The notes: generated by a model not told the origin, from the letters alone. Numbered from the stretch's first letter, positions 51,157 through 60,786 are shown. The stretch: 64,000 nt of DNA from Marilutibacter chinensis (GCF_021725675.1 NZ_JAKJPO010000010.1:1-64000); one strand, 5' to 3'. Program-made: numbers and translations.

Positions 51157-51804
51157 ATGCGAGTACTGTTAGCCCGCCACGGCGAGACGCCGTGGAACGC
51201 CGAGGGCCGCTACCAGGGCCAGGAAGACATTCCGCTGTCGCCGATCGGTGAAGCACAGGCGCGTGCGCTGGGCGAACGCCTGCACGCGGTGCCGATCGCC
51301 CGCGCGGTGGCGTCGCCGTTGTCGCGCGCCCGCACCACCGCCGAACTCGCGCTCGGTGATCGCGCCGGCCTGCTGGCCACCGATGCGGGATTGATGGAGA
51401 TCGGCCACGGCGAATGGGAGGGCCTGCTCGCCAGCGAGATCCGCGAGCGGGATCCCGAGCGCCTGCGCGCCTGGCGCGAGGCGCCGGAGACCGTGCTGAT
51501 GCCGGGCGAGGGCGGCGAATCGCTGCAGCAGGTGTTCGACCGTGCCTGGCCGGCGCTGCAGCGCGCCGGCGAGGGACTCGCCAGCGACGAGACCCTGCTG
51601 GTGGTCGCCCACGACGCGGTCAACCGGGTGATTCTCTGTCATCTGCTCGGGATTCCGTTCCGCCGGCTGTGGACGTTCCGGCAGGCGCCGACCACGCTGA
51701 ACCTGCTCGAGGGCGACCGGGTCGAGACCCTCGACGTGGTCCGCCTCAACGACTGCGGCCACCACACCGCGCTGTTCGGCGAAGCGGTGCACCGGGCGCT
51801 GTAA
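51157..51804 (+). CDS. Histidine phosphatase-family protein
   Basis: The 215-residue product has the phosphohistidine motif LLARHGETPWN (Arg7, His8) and the second His in VVAHDAVNRVI, with MEIGHGEWEG between. The family includes cofactor-dependent mutases, alpha-ribazole phosphatase and metal-independent phosphoserine phosphatases. Linkage to serA, 16 bases upstream with GGAG in the gap, makes phosphoserine phosphatase an attractive but unproven role. No mutase-specific active-site insert is seen. Confidence 0.87.
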   Translation: MRVLLARHGETPWNAEGRYQGQEDIPLSPIGEAQARALGERLHAVPIARAVASPLSRARTTAELALGDRAGLLATDAGLMEIGHGEWEGLLASEIRERDPERLRAWREAPETVLMPGEGGESLQQVFDRAWPALQRAGEGLASDETLLVVAHDAVNRVILCHLLGIPFRRLWTFRQAPTTLNLLEGDRVETLDVVRLNDCGHHTALFGEAVHRAL

Positions 51805-51830
51805 GAGCGGTTCACCGTTCCCGATGCGAA

Positions 51831-51859
51831 ACGGCCGCCATGAAGCCCATGGCGGCCGT
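51831..51859. terminator. Hairpin between histidine phosphatase and DUF6289 genes
   Basis: An 11-bp stem (ACGGCCGCCAT at 51831-51841 with its complement at 51849-51859) with a 7-base loop. On the minus strand it is followed by TTTC, so it probably ends the DUF6289 transcript, and it may act both ways. Confidence 0.6.
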
Positions 51860-51879
51860 CCGGTTCACGGCGGTCCGGC

Positions 51880-52110
51880 TCAGGGCAAATTGCAGAACAG
51901 CTGGCCGTTGGCGACCGGGTGGGAGGTGCGGGTGCCGGTGTAGCTGAAGACGCCGTCGCAGCTGACCTGGTAGGTGCCGACGACGTTGCCGTTGTCGTCC
52001 AGATAGACGCCCAGCTCGCCATTGCGCGGCTTGGCGATGGCGACGCCTGCGACGATGGCGGCGGCCAGGCCCAGGCCGATGATCCACTTGCTACGCGGTT
52101 GCATGCGCAT
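51880..52110 (-). CDS. DUF6289-type small exported protein
   Basis: The 76-residue precursor has a basic leader and a hydrophobic signal segment (residues about 9-26, WIIGLGLAAAIVAGVAIA). A short mature part follows with the pattern LDDNGNVVGTYQVSCDG and a C-terminal FCNLP; the two cysteines probably form a disulfide. AAGGAG lies seven bases before the ATG at 52110; a second ATG at 52104 is too far. Function is unknown. A decayed relative lies at 48232-48375. Confidence 0.8.
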   Translation of the reverse strand: MRMQPRSKWIIGLGLAAAIVAGVAIAKPRNGELGVYLDDNGNVVGTYQVSCDGVFSYTGTRTSHPVANGQLFCNLP

Positions 52111-52327
52111 CCTGCTTCTCCTTGGTGTCTGTATGCGGTCTTCGTTGGGATGTCGGCGAACCGACCGGCCGATTCTTGGCGCGGAGGCCGGGACATGCGT
52201 AAAGACGAGGTGAGTTCCGCGATAATTGGTGCTCCACATGCCCGAATCGTGCGGTCACGCGCATCCGGGCCGTGATCGTCATCCACCCGTTCGCCGCGCG
52301 TCCGCGGCGTCTGCGCAGGAGTCCCGC

Positions 52328-53599
52328 GTGGCCACGCTCGCCGACTGGCTTGCCCGCATCGAGAAGCAGCACCCCAGGGCCATCGACATGGGGCTGGAGC
52401 GCGTGCGCGAGGTTGCAGCGAGGATGGGCCTGGGACGGCCCGCCAAGCAGGTGATCACCGTCGCCGGCACCAACGGCAAGGGCTCGACGGTGGCCTTCAT
52501 CGAGGCGATCGCACGCAGTGCCGGCTGGCGAAGCGGCGCCTACACCTCCCCGCATCTGCTTGCCTACAACGAGCGCGTGCGGATCGACGGCAGCGATGCC
52601 GTCGATGACGCGCTCGTCGAAGCCTTCGAGGCGGTCGAGGCGGCGCGCGGTGCGACCCCGCTGACCTATTTCGAACACGGGACACTGGCCGCGCTGTGGT
52701 TGTTCGAGCGCGCCGGCCTCGACCTCGCGATCCTCGAGGTCGGCCTCGGCGGGCGCCTGGACGCGACCAACGTCGTCGACCCGGACGTGGCGGTGATCAC
52801 CACCGTCGATGTCGACCACCAGGACTGGCTCGGCGAGGACCGCGAGGCGATCGGGCGCGAGAAGGCGGGCGTCGCGCGTGGCTGGCGACCGCTGGTGCTC
52901 GGCGACGACGACCCGCCGTCGAGCGTGCTGCGCCATGCCTATGCGATCGGCGCTTCGGCGCTGCGGATCGGCTGCGACTTCTTTTTCGAGCCGCCGCCGC
53001 CCGAGGGCGGGCACTGGCGCTGGCGCGAGGTCGGCTACGAACTGGAACTGCCGATGCCGGCGCTGGCCGCACCGGTGCAGTTGCGCAATGCCGCGGTCGC
53101 GATCGCCGCGTTGCGGGCACTGCCGGCGCCACCGAAGCCGCTGCCGGCGTCGGCGATCGCCACCGGCATGGCCACTGCGGTGGTGGCCGGACGGCTGCAG
53201 CGCTTCGAGCGGGATGGCGTGAGCGTGCTGGTCGACGTCGGCCACAACCCGCAGGCGGCGCGGGCGCTGGCGGAATGGCTGCGCGCGCAACCGGCGGCTG
53301 GACGGACCCGCGCGGTGTACGCGGCGCTGGACGACAAGGATGCGGCCGGGGTGGTCACCGCCCTGGCCGAGGAGATCCACGACTGGTTCCTGGCAGGGCT
53401 GGAGGATGCCGGGGCGCGCGGCAGCGGTGTCGATGCGCTGGCGGTGCGCCTGGCCGGCACCGCGGCGGCGGCCGGCCGGCGCAATGCCGACGTTGCCACT
53501 GCGCTGGCCGCGGCCCTGGCCGGGGCGCAGGCCGGCGACCGGATCCTGGTGTTCGGCTCTTTCCACACCGTGGCGGCGGCGTTGCAGGTGTTGCGCTGA
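52328..53599 (+). CDS. folC: Folylpolyglutamate / dihydrofolate synthase
   Basis: Adds glutamate to dihydropteroate and to folates. The 423-residue product has the Mur-ligase-type ATP loop VAGTNGKGSTVAFIE, TSPHLLAYNERVRIDG, FEVGLGGRLDATN-type ILEVGLGGRLDATNVVD and a C-terminal domain with DVGHNPQAARALAEWL. The GTG at 52328 has AGGAG seven bases upstream; an upstream start near 52226 adds an unrelated leader. It opens the conserved folC-dedD-cvpA-purF order. Confidence 0.95.
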   Translation: MATLADWLARIEKQHPRAIDMGLERVREVAARMGLGRPAKQVITVAGTNGKGSTVAFIEAIARSAGWRSGAYTSPHLLAYNERVRIDGSDAVDDALVEAFEAVEAARGATPLTYFEHGTLAALWLFERAGLDLAILEVGLGGRLDATNVVDPDVAVITTVDVDHQDWLGEDREAIGREKAGVARGWRPLVLGDDDPPSSVLRHAYAIGASALRIGCDFFFEPPPPEGGHWRWREVGYELELPMPALAAPVQLRNAAVAIAALRALPAPPKPLPASAIATGMATAVVAGRLQRFERDGVSVLVDVGHNPQAARALAEWLRAQPAAGRTRAVYAALDDKDAAGVVTALAEEIHDWFLAGLEDAGARGSGVDALAVRLAGTAAAAGRRNADVATALAAALAGAQAGDRILVFGSFHTVAAALQVLR

Positions 53600-53677
53600 A
53601 GTCCTCAGCAGGATGTCCGCGACAGCCGCGACTGAACCGTGACCCACCCCGGGAACAGGCGTCCAGGCGGGCAGGGG

Positions 53678-53683
53678 TATAAT
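53678..53683 (+). promoter_or_regulatory. Possible -10 element before dedD
   Basis: GGTATAAT includes TATAAT at 53678-53683, 57 bases before the dedD start. There is no good -35 at 17 bases. It could give dedD-cvpA-purF a promoter separate from folC. Confidence 0.4.
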
Positions 53684-53739
53684 CGCGTCGCGAATCGTCC
53701 TGGCCTGCGGGACTCCGAACAGCCTCCTGGACCTGCCTA

Positions 53740-54720
53740 GTGGAACCTGCCCTGAAACAGCGCATGATCGGCGCGATCGTCCTGGTCGCGCTCGCCGTGA
53801 TCTTCCTGCCGATGCTGATCAAGGGCCCGGCTCCCGAAAGCGGAGTGGCCGACATCCCGCTCGATGCGCCCGAAGCGCCGCAGGGCGAATTCGAAACCCG
53901 CGAGCTGCCGCTGGTCGCGCCTGGCGACGCGCCGGCTGGCGGCGTCGTCGGCATGGACCCGGAGAGCGGCGACGGGCGACTGCCGACCGTCGAGGCCGGC
54001 GATTCGACCGAGGCCGGTGGCGACGCGATGATGCCCGCCACCACCGCCGGCGGCGACTACGCGGTGAGCTTCGGTACCTATTCCAGTTCGCGCGACGCCG
54101 AGATGGTCATCGTCGCGCTGAAAGGCGCGCGTCTGCCCGGCTACCAGGAAACGGTGGCCGGCGATGATGGTCGCGCCCTGTACCGCGTGCGGATCGGGCC
54201 GTTCGCGACCCAGGCCGATGCCGAGGCCGCACGGGTGCGCGCTGGCGGTGTCCACGGCGGAGTCGTGCCGCGGGTGATCGCACTGAATGCCGATGCCGCC
54301 ACTCCGGCCGGGTCGCCGCTGGCCGCCGGACCGGCGGCGCCCGAGCCGCCTCCCGAACCGGCTCCCGCTCCCGCAGCCGAACCGGCTGCCCCGCGCGGGA
54401 CCGCGACAGCCCGGGAAGAACGACCCGGGCAGCAGGCTCCGGCGGCGGCGCCCGCAACTCGGCCCGCTGCGCCGGTTGCCGCCGCGGTGGGCTTCGCGGT
54501 GCAACTGGGTGCGTTCAGCCATGCGGAAGAGGCCGGCAAGCTGCGCGATCGCGCGCGCGCGGCCGGCTTCACCGCGTTCATCGAACAGGTCAACACCGAC
54601 AAGGGCACGCTCAGCCGCGTGCGGGTCGGACCGGTTGCCAGTCGTGGTGAGGCGGAACAGTTGAAGGCACAGGTCGCCGCCCGGCTGGGCATTGCCGGGA
54701 TCGTGCGGCCGCATCCGTGA
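53740..54720 (+). CDS. dedD: DedD-like protein with two SPOR domains
   Basis: The 326-residue product has one N-terminal membrane segment (residues 10-25) and two SPOR domains, at about 105-170 (YAVSFGTYSSSRDAE) and 247-325 (FAVQLGAFSHAEEAGKLRDRARAAGF). A Pro/Ala/Glu-rich linker lies between them. SPOR domains bind denuded septal peptidoglycan. E. coli DedD has one, so a second is unusual. The start is GTG at 53740. It lies between folC and cvpA as in many gammaproteobacteria and probably acts in septation. Confidence 0.85.
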   Translation: MEPALKQRMIGAIVLVALAVIFLPMLIKGPAPESGVADIPLDAPEAPQGEFETRELPLVAPGDAPAGGVVGMDPESGDGRLPTVEAGDSTEAGGDAMMPATTAGGDYAVSFGTYSSSRDAEMVIVALKGARLPGYQETVAGDDGRALYRVRIGPFATQADAEAARVRAGGVHGGVVPRVIALNADAATPAGSPLAAGPAAPEPPPEPAPAPAAEPAAPRGTATAREERPGQQAPAAAPATRPAAPVAAAVGFAVQLGAFSHAEEAGKLRDRARAAGFTAFIEQVNTDKGTLSRVRVGPVASRGEAEQLKAQVAARLGIAGIVRPHP

Positions 54721-54754
54721 GAAGGATTCTCCCGACGTCAGAAGGAGCTGGACA

Positions 54755-55642
54755 ATGACGGCGATCGATTGGGTACTGCTGGCGATCGTGGCGATATCGG
54801 CCCTGCTCGGGCTGATGCGCGGTTTCGTCGGCGTGATGCTGTCGCTGGTGTCGTGGGTGCTGGCCGGCGCGGTCGCCTATGGCTTCGGCGACGATGCCGC
54901 GGTGATGCTGGCCGAGACCGCGAACCCGAGCATGGGCTACGTCGTCGGCGGCTACGTGCTGTGCTTCGGCACCGTGCTGGTGTCGGTGAAACTGCTGAGC
55001 TGGTTCATCCGGCGGCTGCTCGAATCGGTCGGCCTGTCGAGCCTGGACCGTGGCCTCGGACTGGCGTTCGGCGTGCTGCGCGGCGCGCTGTTCGCATGCG
55101 CGCTGGTGCTGCTGATGGGCTTCACTTCGTTGCCGGGCGATGCCCAGTGGCACCGGTCGCAGACCATCCCGTTGTTCGAGCCGGGCGCGCGCTGGCTGCG
55201 TGACCTGCTGCCGGCGGCGATCGCACAGCAGGTCAGCTTCGACAGCGCAGGTCCGTTGTCCGGCGACAGGCTGCGTCAGCAGAGCCGCGCGCTGGGGCCG
55301 CTGGTCGATGGCGGCGGCATGCTCGGCCAGGATCCGAACGAACTGTTGCGCTCGCTGGGCGGTCGGTCGGCGGACCATGGCGCTGCTCCTGCCGGACAGG
55401 CGCTGCCGCTGCCGTTGCCGGACCTGCAGAACCTGCCGGACCTGCAGGGCCTGGATGGCCTGCAGAGCCTGGAGGATCTGATGCCGCGTCCTGACGGGTC
55501 GCCACCGCGGGCCGGCAACGCGCCGGCACCCGCGGTGGATCCGGCCAACGTCGACGCCGGCAACGGCCTGGGCGGACAGGCCTACGATCCGGCGGCGGTG
55601 GATGGTCCATCGTCGGGGCCATCACCGCAACGCTCCAGGTAA
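54755..55642 (+). CDS. cvpA: CvpA-family membrane protein with a long tail
   Basis: CvpA is an inner-membrane protein needed for colicin V production and linked to envelope stress, usually 160-200 residues. This one has 295: four membrane segments in the first 130 residues (MTAIDWVLLAIVAISALLGL, then the FGDDAAVM loop, and RGALFACALVLLMG), then an unusual tail of about 120 residues. The tail includes leucine-rich repeats of PDLQNLPDLQGL type and a Pro/Asp/Gly-rich end. AAGGAG lies nine bases before the ATG. It sits between dedD and purF as in E. coli. Confidence 0.9.
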   Translation: MTAIDWVLLAIVAISALLGLMRGFVGVMLSLVSWVLAGAVAYGFGDDAAVMLAETANPSMGYVVGGYVLCFGTVLVSVKLLSWFIRRLLESVGLSSLDRGLGLAFGVLRGALFACALVLLMGFTSLPGDAQWHRSQTIPLFEPGARWLRDLLPAAIAQQVSFDSAGPLSGDRLRQQSRALGPLVDGGGMLGQDPNELLRSLGGRSADHGAAPAGQALPLPLPDLQNLPDLQGLDGLQSLEDLMPRPDGSPPRAGNAPAPAVDPANVDAGNGLGGQAYDPAAVDGPSSGPSPQRSR

Positions 55643-55942
55643 ACTAGCGGCCGCGGCCGGCGCGATCATCGCGGGTGGCGCGACCCCGGGGCGCCCTGGG
55701 GATTGCGCGCATCATGGATGGGCACCGGTCGCCCGCACGGCGTTCCGCATCGCCGGTGCGGATGCCGGTCGCACGGCGGCAGGCCGGACCGATCCGCGGA
55801 GCGGATCGGCGCGTGCGGATCGGACACGCGAGTGCCGATCCTGCCGGGCAAGCTCGGGTTCCGGCCCGTCTTGCGACGTCCGGGCGAATCCGGGATGGAT
55901 CCGCCCAGGCCCTCCTTCATCACCCAGCAGGACATACGCGCC
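55643..55942. other. purF leader region
   Basis: 300 bases without a supported gene. A perfect 9-bp hairpin (CCGATCCGC at 55789-55797, GGA loop, GCGGATCGG at 55801-55809) and a second GCGGATCGG at 55814 lie in it. It may be a regulatory leader of purF; no PurR-type box was recognised. Confidence 0.4.
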
Positions 55943-57412
55943 ATGTGCGGCATTATCGGTATCGTCGGCCAGAACGACGTCGCGGCCCAGTTGTACGACG
56001 GACTCACGGTGCTGCAGCACCGCGGCCAGGATGCGGCCGGCATCGCCACCGCCGAAGGCACGCGGCTGCGCGTGCACAAGGGCAATGGCCTGGTCCGAGA
56101 CGTGTTCGACCAGGCCTCGATGCAGTTGCTGCGTGGGCGCATCGGCATCGGGCACTGCCGCTATCCCACCGCCGGCAGCGAGGGTTCCGACGAGGCGCAG
56201 CCGTTCTACGTGAACTCGCCGTTCGGCATCGTGCTCGCGCACAACGGCAACCTGATCAACACCGAGGCGCTGCGCGACGAGGTGTTCGCCCAGGACCGCC
56301 GCAACGTCAATACCGAGTCGGACTCGGAAGTGCTGCTGAACGTGTTCGCGCACGAGCTGGACATGCAGAAGGCGCTCAGCCCGGCGGCGGTGTTCAAGGC
56401 GATCGAGGGCGTGCACCGGCGCTGCGTCGGCGGCTACGCGGTGGTCGCGGCGGTGCTCGGGCTCGGCCTGGTCGCGTTCCGCGATCCGCACGGCATCCGC
56501 CCGCTGGTGCTCGGCCGGCGCAGCAAGGACGGCCGCGACGAGTACGCGGTCGCCAGCGAGTCGGTCGCGCTCGACCTGACCGGTTTCGAGCGCGTGCGCG
56601 ACGTGCGTCCGGGCGAGGGCGTGGTCGTGACCGAGGACGGCCAGCTGTTCGCCCAGGCCTGTTCCGAGGAACTGCCGCATACGCCGTGCCTGTTCGAGTA
56701 CGTCTACTTCGCGCGGCCGGATTCGATGATGGACGACGTCTCGGTGCACAAGGCGCGCATGCGCATGGGCCAGACCCTGGGCGAGAAGATCCTGCGCCTG
56801 CGTCCGGATCACGACATCGACACCGTGATCCCGATCCCGGACTCCTCGCGCGACGCCGCGCTGGAGGTGGCCAACGTGCTCGGGGTGAAGTACCGCGAGG
56901 GCTTCATCAAGAACCGCTACGTCGGCCGCACCTTCATCATGCCCGGCCAGAGCGAGCGCGCGAAGTCGGTGCGCCGCAAGCTCAATCCGATCCCGCTGGA
57001 GTTCCGCAACCGCGTGGTGCTGCTGGTCGACGACTCGATCGTTCGCGGCACCACCAGCCAGCAGATCGTGCAGATGGCGCGCGAGGCCGGTGCGCGCAAG
57101 GTCTACCTCGCCTCCGCCGCGCCGCCCGTGCGGCACCCGAACATCTACGGCATCGACATGCCCACCCGCGAGGAGCTGATCGCCTACGGCCGCGACGAAC
57201 GCGAGATCGAGGCGCTGCTGGGTTGCGACTGGCTGATATACCAGGACCTCGACGATCTGGAGCAGGCGGTATCGGGCCCGAAGCACCGGATCGCCCGTTT
57301 CGACTCCTCCTGTTTCAACGGCGAGTACATCACCGGCACCGCCGACGACTACTTCGAGCGGGTCAGGCATCTGCGTTCGGACGAAGCCAAGACCCGTCGA
57401 CGCGCGTCGTGA
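55943..57412 (+). CDS. purF: Amidophosphoribosyltransferase
   Basis: First committed step of purine synthesis: PRPP plus glutamine to 5-phosphoribosylamine. The 489-residue product has the N-terminal glutaminase domain with nucleophile Cys2 ([10 protein letters not shown]), exposed after Met removal, and [16 protein letters not shown]. The PRPP-binding phosphoribosyltransferase domain has [17 protein letters not shown] near residue 355-370. The ATG at 55943 places the catalytic Cys correctly; longer frames do not. It follows cvpA. Confidence 0.96.
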   Translation: MCGIIGIVGQNDVAAQLYDGLTVLQHRGQDAAGIATAEGTRLRVHKGNGLVRDVFDQASMQLLRGRIGIGHCRYPTAGSEGSDEAQPFYVNSPFGIVLAHNGNLINTEALRDEVFAQDRRNVNTESDSEVLLNVFAHELDMQKALSPAAVFKAIEGVHRRCVGGYAVVAAVLGLGLVAFRDPHGIRPLVLGRRSKDGRDEYAVASESVALDLTGFERVRDVRPGEGVVVTEDGQLFAQACSEELPHTPCLFEYVYFARPDSMMDDVSVHKARMRMGQTLGEKILRLRPDHDIDTVIPIPDSSRDAALEVANVLGVKYREGFIKNRYVGRTFIMPGQSERAKSVRRKLNPIPLEFRNRVVLLVDDSIVRGTTSQQIVQMAREAGARKVYLASAAPPVRHPNIYGIDMPTREELIAYGRDEREIEALLGCDWLIYQDLDDLEQAVSGPKHRIARFDSSCFNGEYITGTADDYFERVRHLRSDEAKTRRRAS

Positions 57413-57440
57413 TCCGGCTGCGGCCGACGACGATGCGGGG

Positions 57441-58253
57441 ATGCGCCGCGTGATCTCCCTGTTCGACGCCGCGCTTGCTTGCCTGGACGCCGACGCGCCC
57501 GACGAAAAGGTCGCGTCGACCCTCGCCCATGCCGAAGCGTTCGCACGCGGCGAGCGGCCGGTCGTCGTGGATGCGCCGCCACCGGAACCGATCCGCATGC
57601 CGGGCCGCCCCGCGCGCCCGCGGCTGGTTCATCCGCGCGAACTGCCGCGGCGCGGACCCGGTACCGACGAGGGGCGGGCGGCCTTCATCCATGCGATCGC
57701 CCATATCGAATTCAACGCGATCGATCTGGCCTGGGATGCTGTCTACCGCTTCCGCGGACTGCCCGATGCGTACTATGCCGACTGGGTATCGGTCGCCGCC
57801 GACGAGGCCCGCCACTTCCGAATGCTGCGTACGCGGCTGCGCGAGCTCGGCCGCGACTACGGCGACTTCGACGCGCACAACGGCCTGTGGGAGATGGCCG
57901 AGAAGACCGCGCACGATGGCCTGTCCCGGATGGCGCTGGTGCCGCGCGTGCTGGAGGCGCGCGGGCTGGACGTGACGCCGGGCATGATCGTGAAGCTGCG
58001 CGCGCTCGGCGACGAGGCCACCGCCGGGATACTGGAGGTGATCCTGCGCGAGGAGATCGCCCATGTCGCCGCCGGTTCGCGCTGGTTCAAGTGGTACTGC
58101 GAGCGGGCCGGCGTCGATCCGGCGACACGCTTCCGCGAACTGCTGGCCGAATACGCGCGCGCGGTGCTGTACGGCCCGTTCAATCTGTCCGCGCGCAGTG
58201 CCGCGGGCTTCAGCGACGAGGAGCTGGAGGCGTTGGCGCGGGCCACCGGTTGA
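57441..58253 (+). CDS. DUF455 ferritin-like protein
   Basis: The 270-residue product matches DUF455. It is helical with paired carboxylate/histidine motifs (AIAHIEFNAIDLAWDA, VAADEARHFRML, EEIAHVAAGSRWFKW) suitable for a di-iron or dimanganese centre, as in ferritin-like proteins. Function is unknown; relatives are annotated as tRNA-modifying or ferritin-like. The ATG at 57441 lies 28 bases after purF on the same strand, so it may be co-transcribed. It converges with a small gene at 58263. Confidence 0.88.
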   Translation: MRRVISLFDAALACLDADAPDEKVASTLAHAEAFARGERPVVVDAPPPEPIRMPGRPARPRLVHPRELPRRGPGTDEGRAAFIHAIAHIEFNAIDLAWDAVYRFRGLPDAYYADWVSVAADEARHFRMLRTRLRELGRDYGDFDAHNGLWEMAEKTAHDGLSRMALVPRVLEARGLDVTPGMIVKLRALGDEATAGILEVILREEIAHVAAGSRWFKWYCERAGVDPATRFRELLAEYARAVLYGPFNLSARSAAGFSDEELEALARATG

Positions 58254-58262
58254 GCGGGGCCG

Positions 58263-58457
58263 TCACTCCGGGTGGAAGTGGAGGTACATGCAGTACAGCC
58301 CGCCGAGGATCGTGTGCCAGACGACGACCTTGAAGACCCATCCGTCGTCCTCGACGTTGAATCCGGCCTTCCCGAATCGCGAGAAGAACGTGATTTCGCC
58401 GCGAACGAGACCCGTCAGGCCGAACAGGATCAGGATGGCGCCCGCAAGCAGATACAT
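58263..58457 (-). CDS. Small membrane protein of unknown function
   Basis: The 64-residue product has one N-terminal hydrophobic segment (MYLLAGAILILFGLTGLV), a central polar part with GKAGFNVEDDGWVFK and a second hydrophobic segment (VVVWHTILGGLYCMYL). It has a consensus AAGGAGGTA ribosome binding site six bases before the ATG at 58457, the best in the window, which strongly supports it as a real gene. No family is recognised. It lies just after the lpxH stop. Confidence 0.8.
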   Translation of the reverse strand: MYLLAGAILILFGLTGLVRGEITFFSRFGKAGFNVEDDGWVFKVVVWHTILGGLYCMYLHFHPE

Positions 58458-58494
58458 CGCAATACCTCCTTGTCGTCACGTCATGGACTGACGG

Positions 58495-59241
58495 TCACGG
58501 CAGTGGCAGGCCTTCCAGCCGGGCGCCATCACGGTCGACGCGCAGCACCGAGCCCTGTTCGTACCAGTCCCCCAGCACGATGCGCCGGCAGGCGTGGCCG
58601 TCGACGTCGAGCTCGTGCACCGCAGGGCGGTGGGTATGGCCGTGGATCAGGGTATCGATGCCGAAACGGTGCAGGGTCTCGCGTACGGCCACCGGAGACA
58701 CGTCGGTGATGGTCTCGAACCGGCCGCGGTCGCCGTCCTTCATCTCCGATTGCCGCCGCATGCTGGCCTCGCGCGCCTGCTGCGCGAACGCCAGCCTGGC
58801 CTGCAACGGCTGCGCCAGGAACCGGGCCTGCCAGTGCGGGTCGCGCACCTGGGCGCGGAACTGCTGGTAGGCGGTGTCGTCGGTGCACAGCAGGTCGCCG
58901 TGCATCAGCAGGACGGGGCGTCCGTACAGCATGATCACGGCCGGGTCCGGCAGCACGACCATTCCGGCGCGGCGGGCGTAGGCGTCGCCGAGCAGGAAGT
59001 CGCGGTTGCCGCGGATGAAGAACACCGGCACGCCCGAATCGACCAGCGTCCTGACCTCGGATGCGACGGTTGCGCCGACATCGGACGGATCGTCGTCGCC
59101 CACCCAGGCCTCGAACAGGTCGCCGAGGATGTACAGCGCATCGGCATCGCGGGCCTCGCCGCGCAGGAATGCGACGAACACGGCGGTGATGTCCGGGCGC
59201 TCGGGATCGAGATGCAGGTCGGAAATGAAGAGAGTGGTCAT
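58495..59241 (-). CDS. lpxH: UDP-2,3-diacylglucosamine diphosphatase
   Basis: Hydrolyses UDP-2,3-diacylglucosamine to lipid X plus UMP in lipid A synthesis, on the inner face of the membrane. The 248-residue product is a calcineurin-like metallophosphatase with Asp8/His10 (FISDLHL), [20 protein letters not shown] and GHTHRP. The ATG at 59241 gives the family start. It is divergent from gltX across 129 bases. Confidence 0.94.
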   Translation of the reverse strand: MTTLFISDLHLDPERPDITAVFVAFLRGEARDADALYILGDLFEAWVGDDDPSDVGATVASEVRTLVDSGVPVFFIRGNRDFLLGDAYARRAGMVVLPDPAVIMLYGRPVLLMHGDLLCTDDTAYQQFRAQVRDPHWQARFLAQPLQARLAFAQQAREASMRRQSEMKDGDRGRFETITDVSPVAVRETLHRFGIDTLIHGHTHRPAVHELDVDGHACRRIVLGDWYEQGSVLRVDRDGARLEGLPLP

Positions 59242-59370
59242 GCGGCGATTGTAGTGGCTGCGGGTTGCCGGCCTGTCGTCGGGCGCCACCCGGACCTTCC
59301 CGGGTCCGGCACGGCGAACCGGCAACCCGGTAAAATGATCGACTTGTCCGCCGCCGTCCCAGATCACCGA
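59242..59370. promoter_or_regulatory. Divergent region between lpxH and gltX
   Basis: A hairpin with 7-bp arms (59290-59296 and 59303-59309) is followed by TAAAAT at 59331-59336, a possible -10 for gltX 35 bases upstream of its start. The -35 is weak. Confidence 0.4.
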
Positions 59371-60777
59371 ATGACCACCCGCACCCGTTTCGCTCCCAGT
59401 CCCACCGGCTATCTGCACATCGGCGGCGCGCGCACCGCGCTGTACTGCTGGCTGGAGGCGCGCCGCGACGGCGGCCAGTTCGTGCTGCGGGTCGAGGACA
59501 CCGATCGCGAGCGCAGTACTCAGGGGGCGATCGACGCGATCCTGCAGGCGATGGAGTGGCTCGGGCTGGACTACGACGAGGGTCCCGTCTACCAGACCTC
59601 GCGCCTCGATCGCTATCGCGAGGTCGCCGAGCGGATGCTGGCCGACGGCGCCGCCTACTACGCCTACGAGACCCGGGAGGAGCTGGAGGCGATGCGAGAG
59701 GCGGCGATGGCCGCCGGCCTGAAGCCCCGCTACAGCGGCGCCGCGCGGGATGCGGGGCTGCCATACCGCGATGATCCGAACCGGGTGATCCGCTTCCGCA
59801 ACCCGCAAGGCGGCTCGGTGGTGTGGGAGGACAAGGTCAAGGGCCGCATCGAGATCAGCAACGACGAGCTCGACGACCTGGTGATCTTCCGTTCCGATGG
59901 CTATCCGACATACAACTTCGCCGTGGTGGTCGACGACATCGACATGGGCATCACCGACGTGGTGCGCGGCGACGATCACGTCAACAACACGCCGCGGCAG
60001 ATCAACATCTACCGGGCGCTGGGTGCGCCGGTGCCGCATTTCGCGCATCTGCCGATGATCCTCGACGAGCATGGCGCCAAGCTGTCCAAGCGCACAGGCG
60101 CGGCCGACGTGATGCAGTACCGCGAGATGGGCTATCTGCCGCATGCGCTGCTGAACTACCTGGTGCGGCTGGGCTGGTCGCATGGCGACCAGGAGATCTT
60201 CTCGGTCGCTGAGATGACCCGGCTGTTCGACCTCAAGGACGTCAACGCCAAGGCCTCACGCCTGGATCCGGCCAAGCTGGGCTGGCTGAACCAGCAGTAC
60301 CTGAAGTCCGACGATCCGGCCGACGTCGCCATGCACCTGGACTGGCACCTGCGCGCGCAGGGTCTGGATCCTTCGAAGGGGCCGGCCGCCGCCGACATCG
60401 TGATCGCGTTGCGCGACCGGGTGCAGACGCTGAAGGAGATGGCCGAGCGGGCGAGGGTCTGGTTCCAGCCGTTGACCGAATACGACGACGCGGCCGTCGC
60501 CAAGCACCTGACCGACAAGGCGCGGGCGCCGCTGGCCGACGCGCGCCAGCGTATCGCCGCGCTGCCGGAGTGGAGCGCCGAGGCGATCACCGCGGCGCTG
60601 CAGGCGACTGCGCAGGCGCTGGAGATCGGCATGGGCAAGGTCGCCCAGCCGATGCGGGTGGCGATCACCGGAACCCAGGTCAGCCCCGACATCGGCCACA
60701 CGGTGTACCTGTGCGGCCGCGACGAGGCGCTGGCGCGTATCGACGCCGCGCTTGCAAAAATGCCCAAAGCGCCCTAA
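59371..60777 (+). CDS. gltX: Glutamyl-tRNA synthetase
   Basis: Charges tRNA-Glu with glutamate in the cytoplasm. The 468-residue product is a class I synthetase with the HIGH-type motif His16-Ile-Gly-Gly19 ([16 protein letters not shown]) and KLSKR at residues 237-241 ([11 protein letters not shown]), plus the discriminating [13 protein letters not shown] region. The ATG at 59371 ([13 protein letters not shown]) is the normal start; the frame is open upstream. zur follows after nine bases, so the two are probably co-transcribed. Confidence 0.97.
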   Translation: MTTRTRFAPSPTGYLHIGGARTALYCWLEARRDGGQFVLRVEDTDRERSTQGAIDAILQAMEWLGLDYDEGPVYQTSRLDRYREVAERMLADGAAYYAYETREELEAMREAAMAAGLKPRYSGAARDAGLPYRDDPNRVIRFRNPQGGSVVWEDKVKGRIEISNDELDDLVIFRSDGYPTYNFAVVVDDIDMGITDVVRGDDHVNNTPRQINIYRALGAPVPHFAHLPMILDEHGAKLSKRTGAADVMQYREMGYLPHALLNYLVRLGWSHGDQEIFSVAEMTRLFDLKDVNAKASRLDPAKLGWLNQQYLKSDDPADVAMHLDWHLRAQGLDPSKGPAAADIVIALRDRVQTLKEMAERARVWFQPLTEYDDAAVAKHLTDKARAPLADARQRIAALPEWSAEAITAALQATAQALEIGMGKVAQPMRVAITGTQVSPDIGHTVYLCGRDEALARIDAALAKMPKAP

Positions 60778-60786
60778 ATCAGGATC

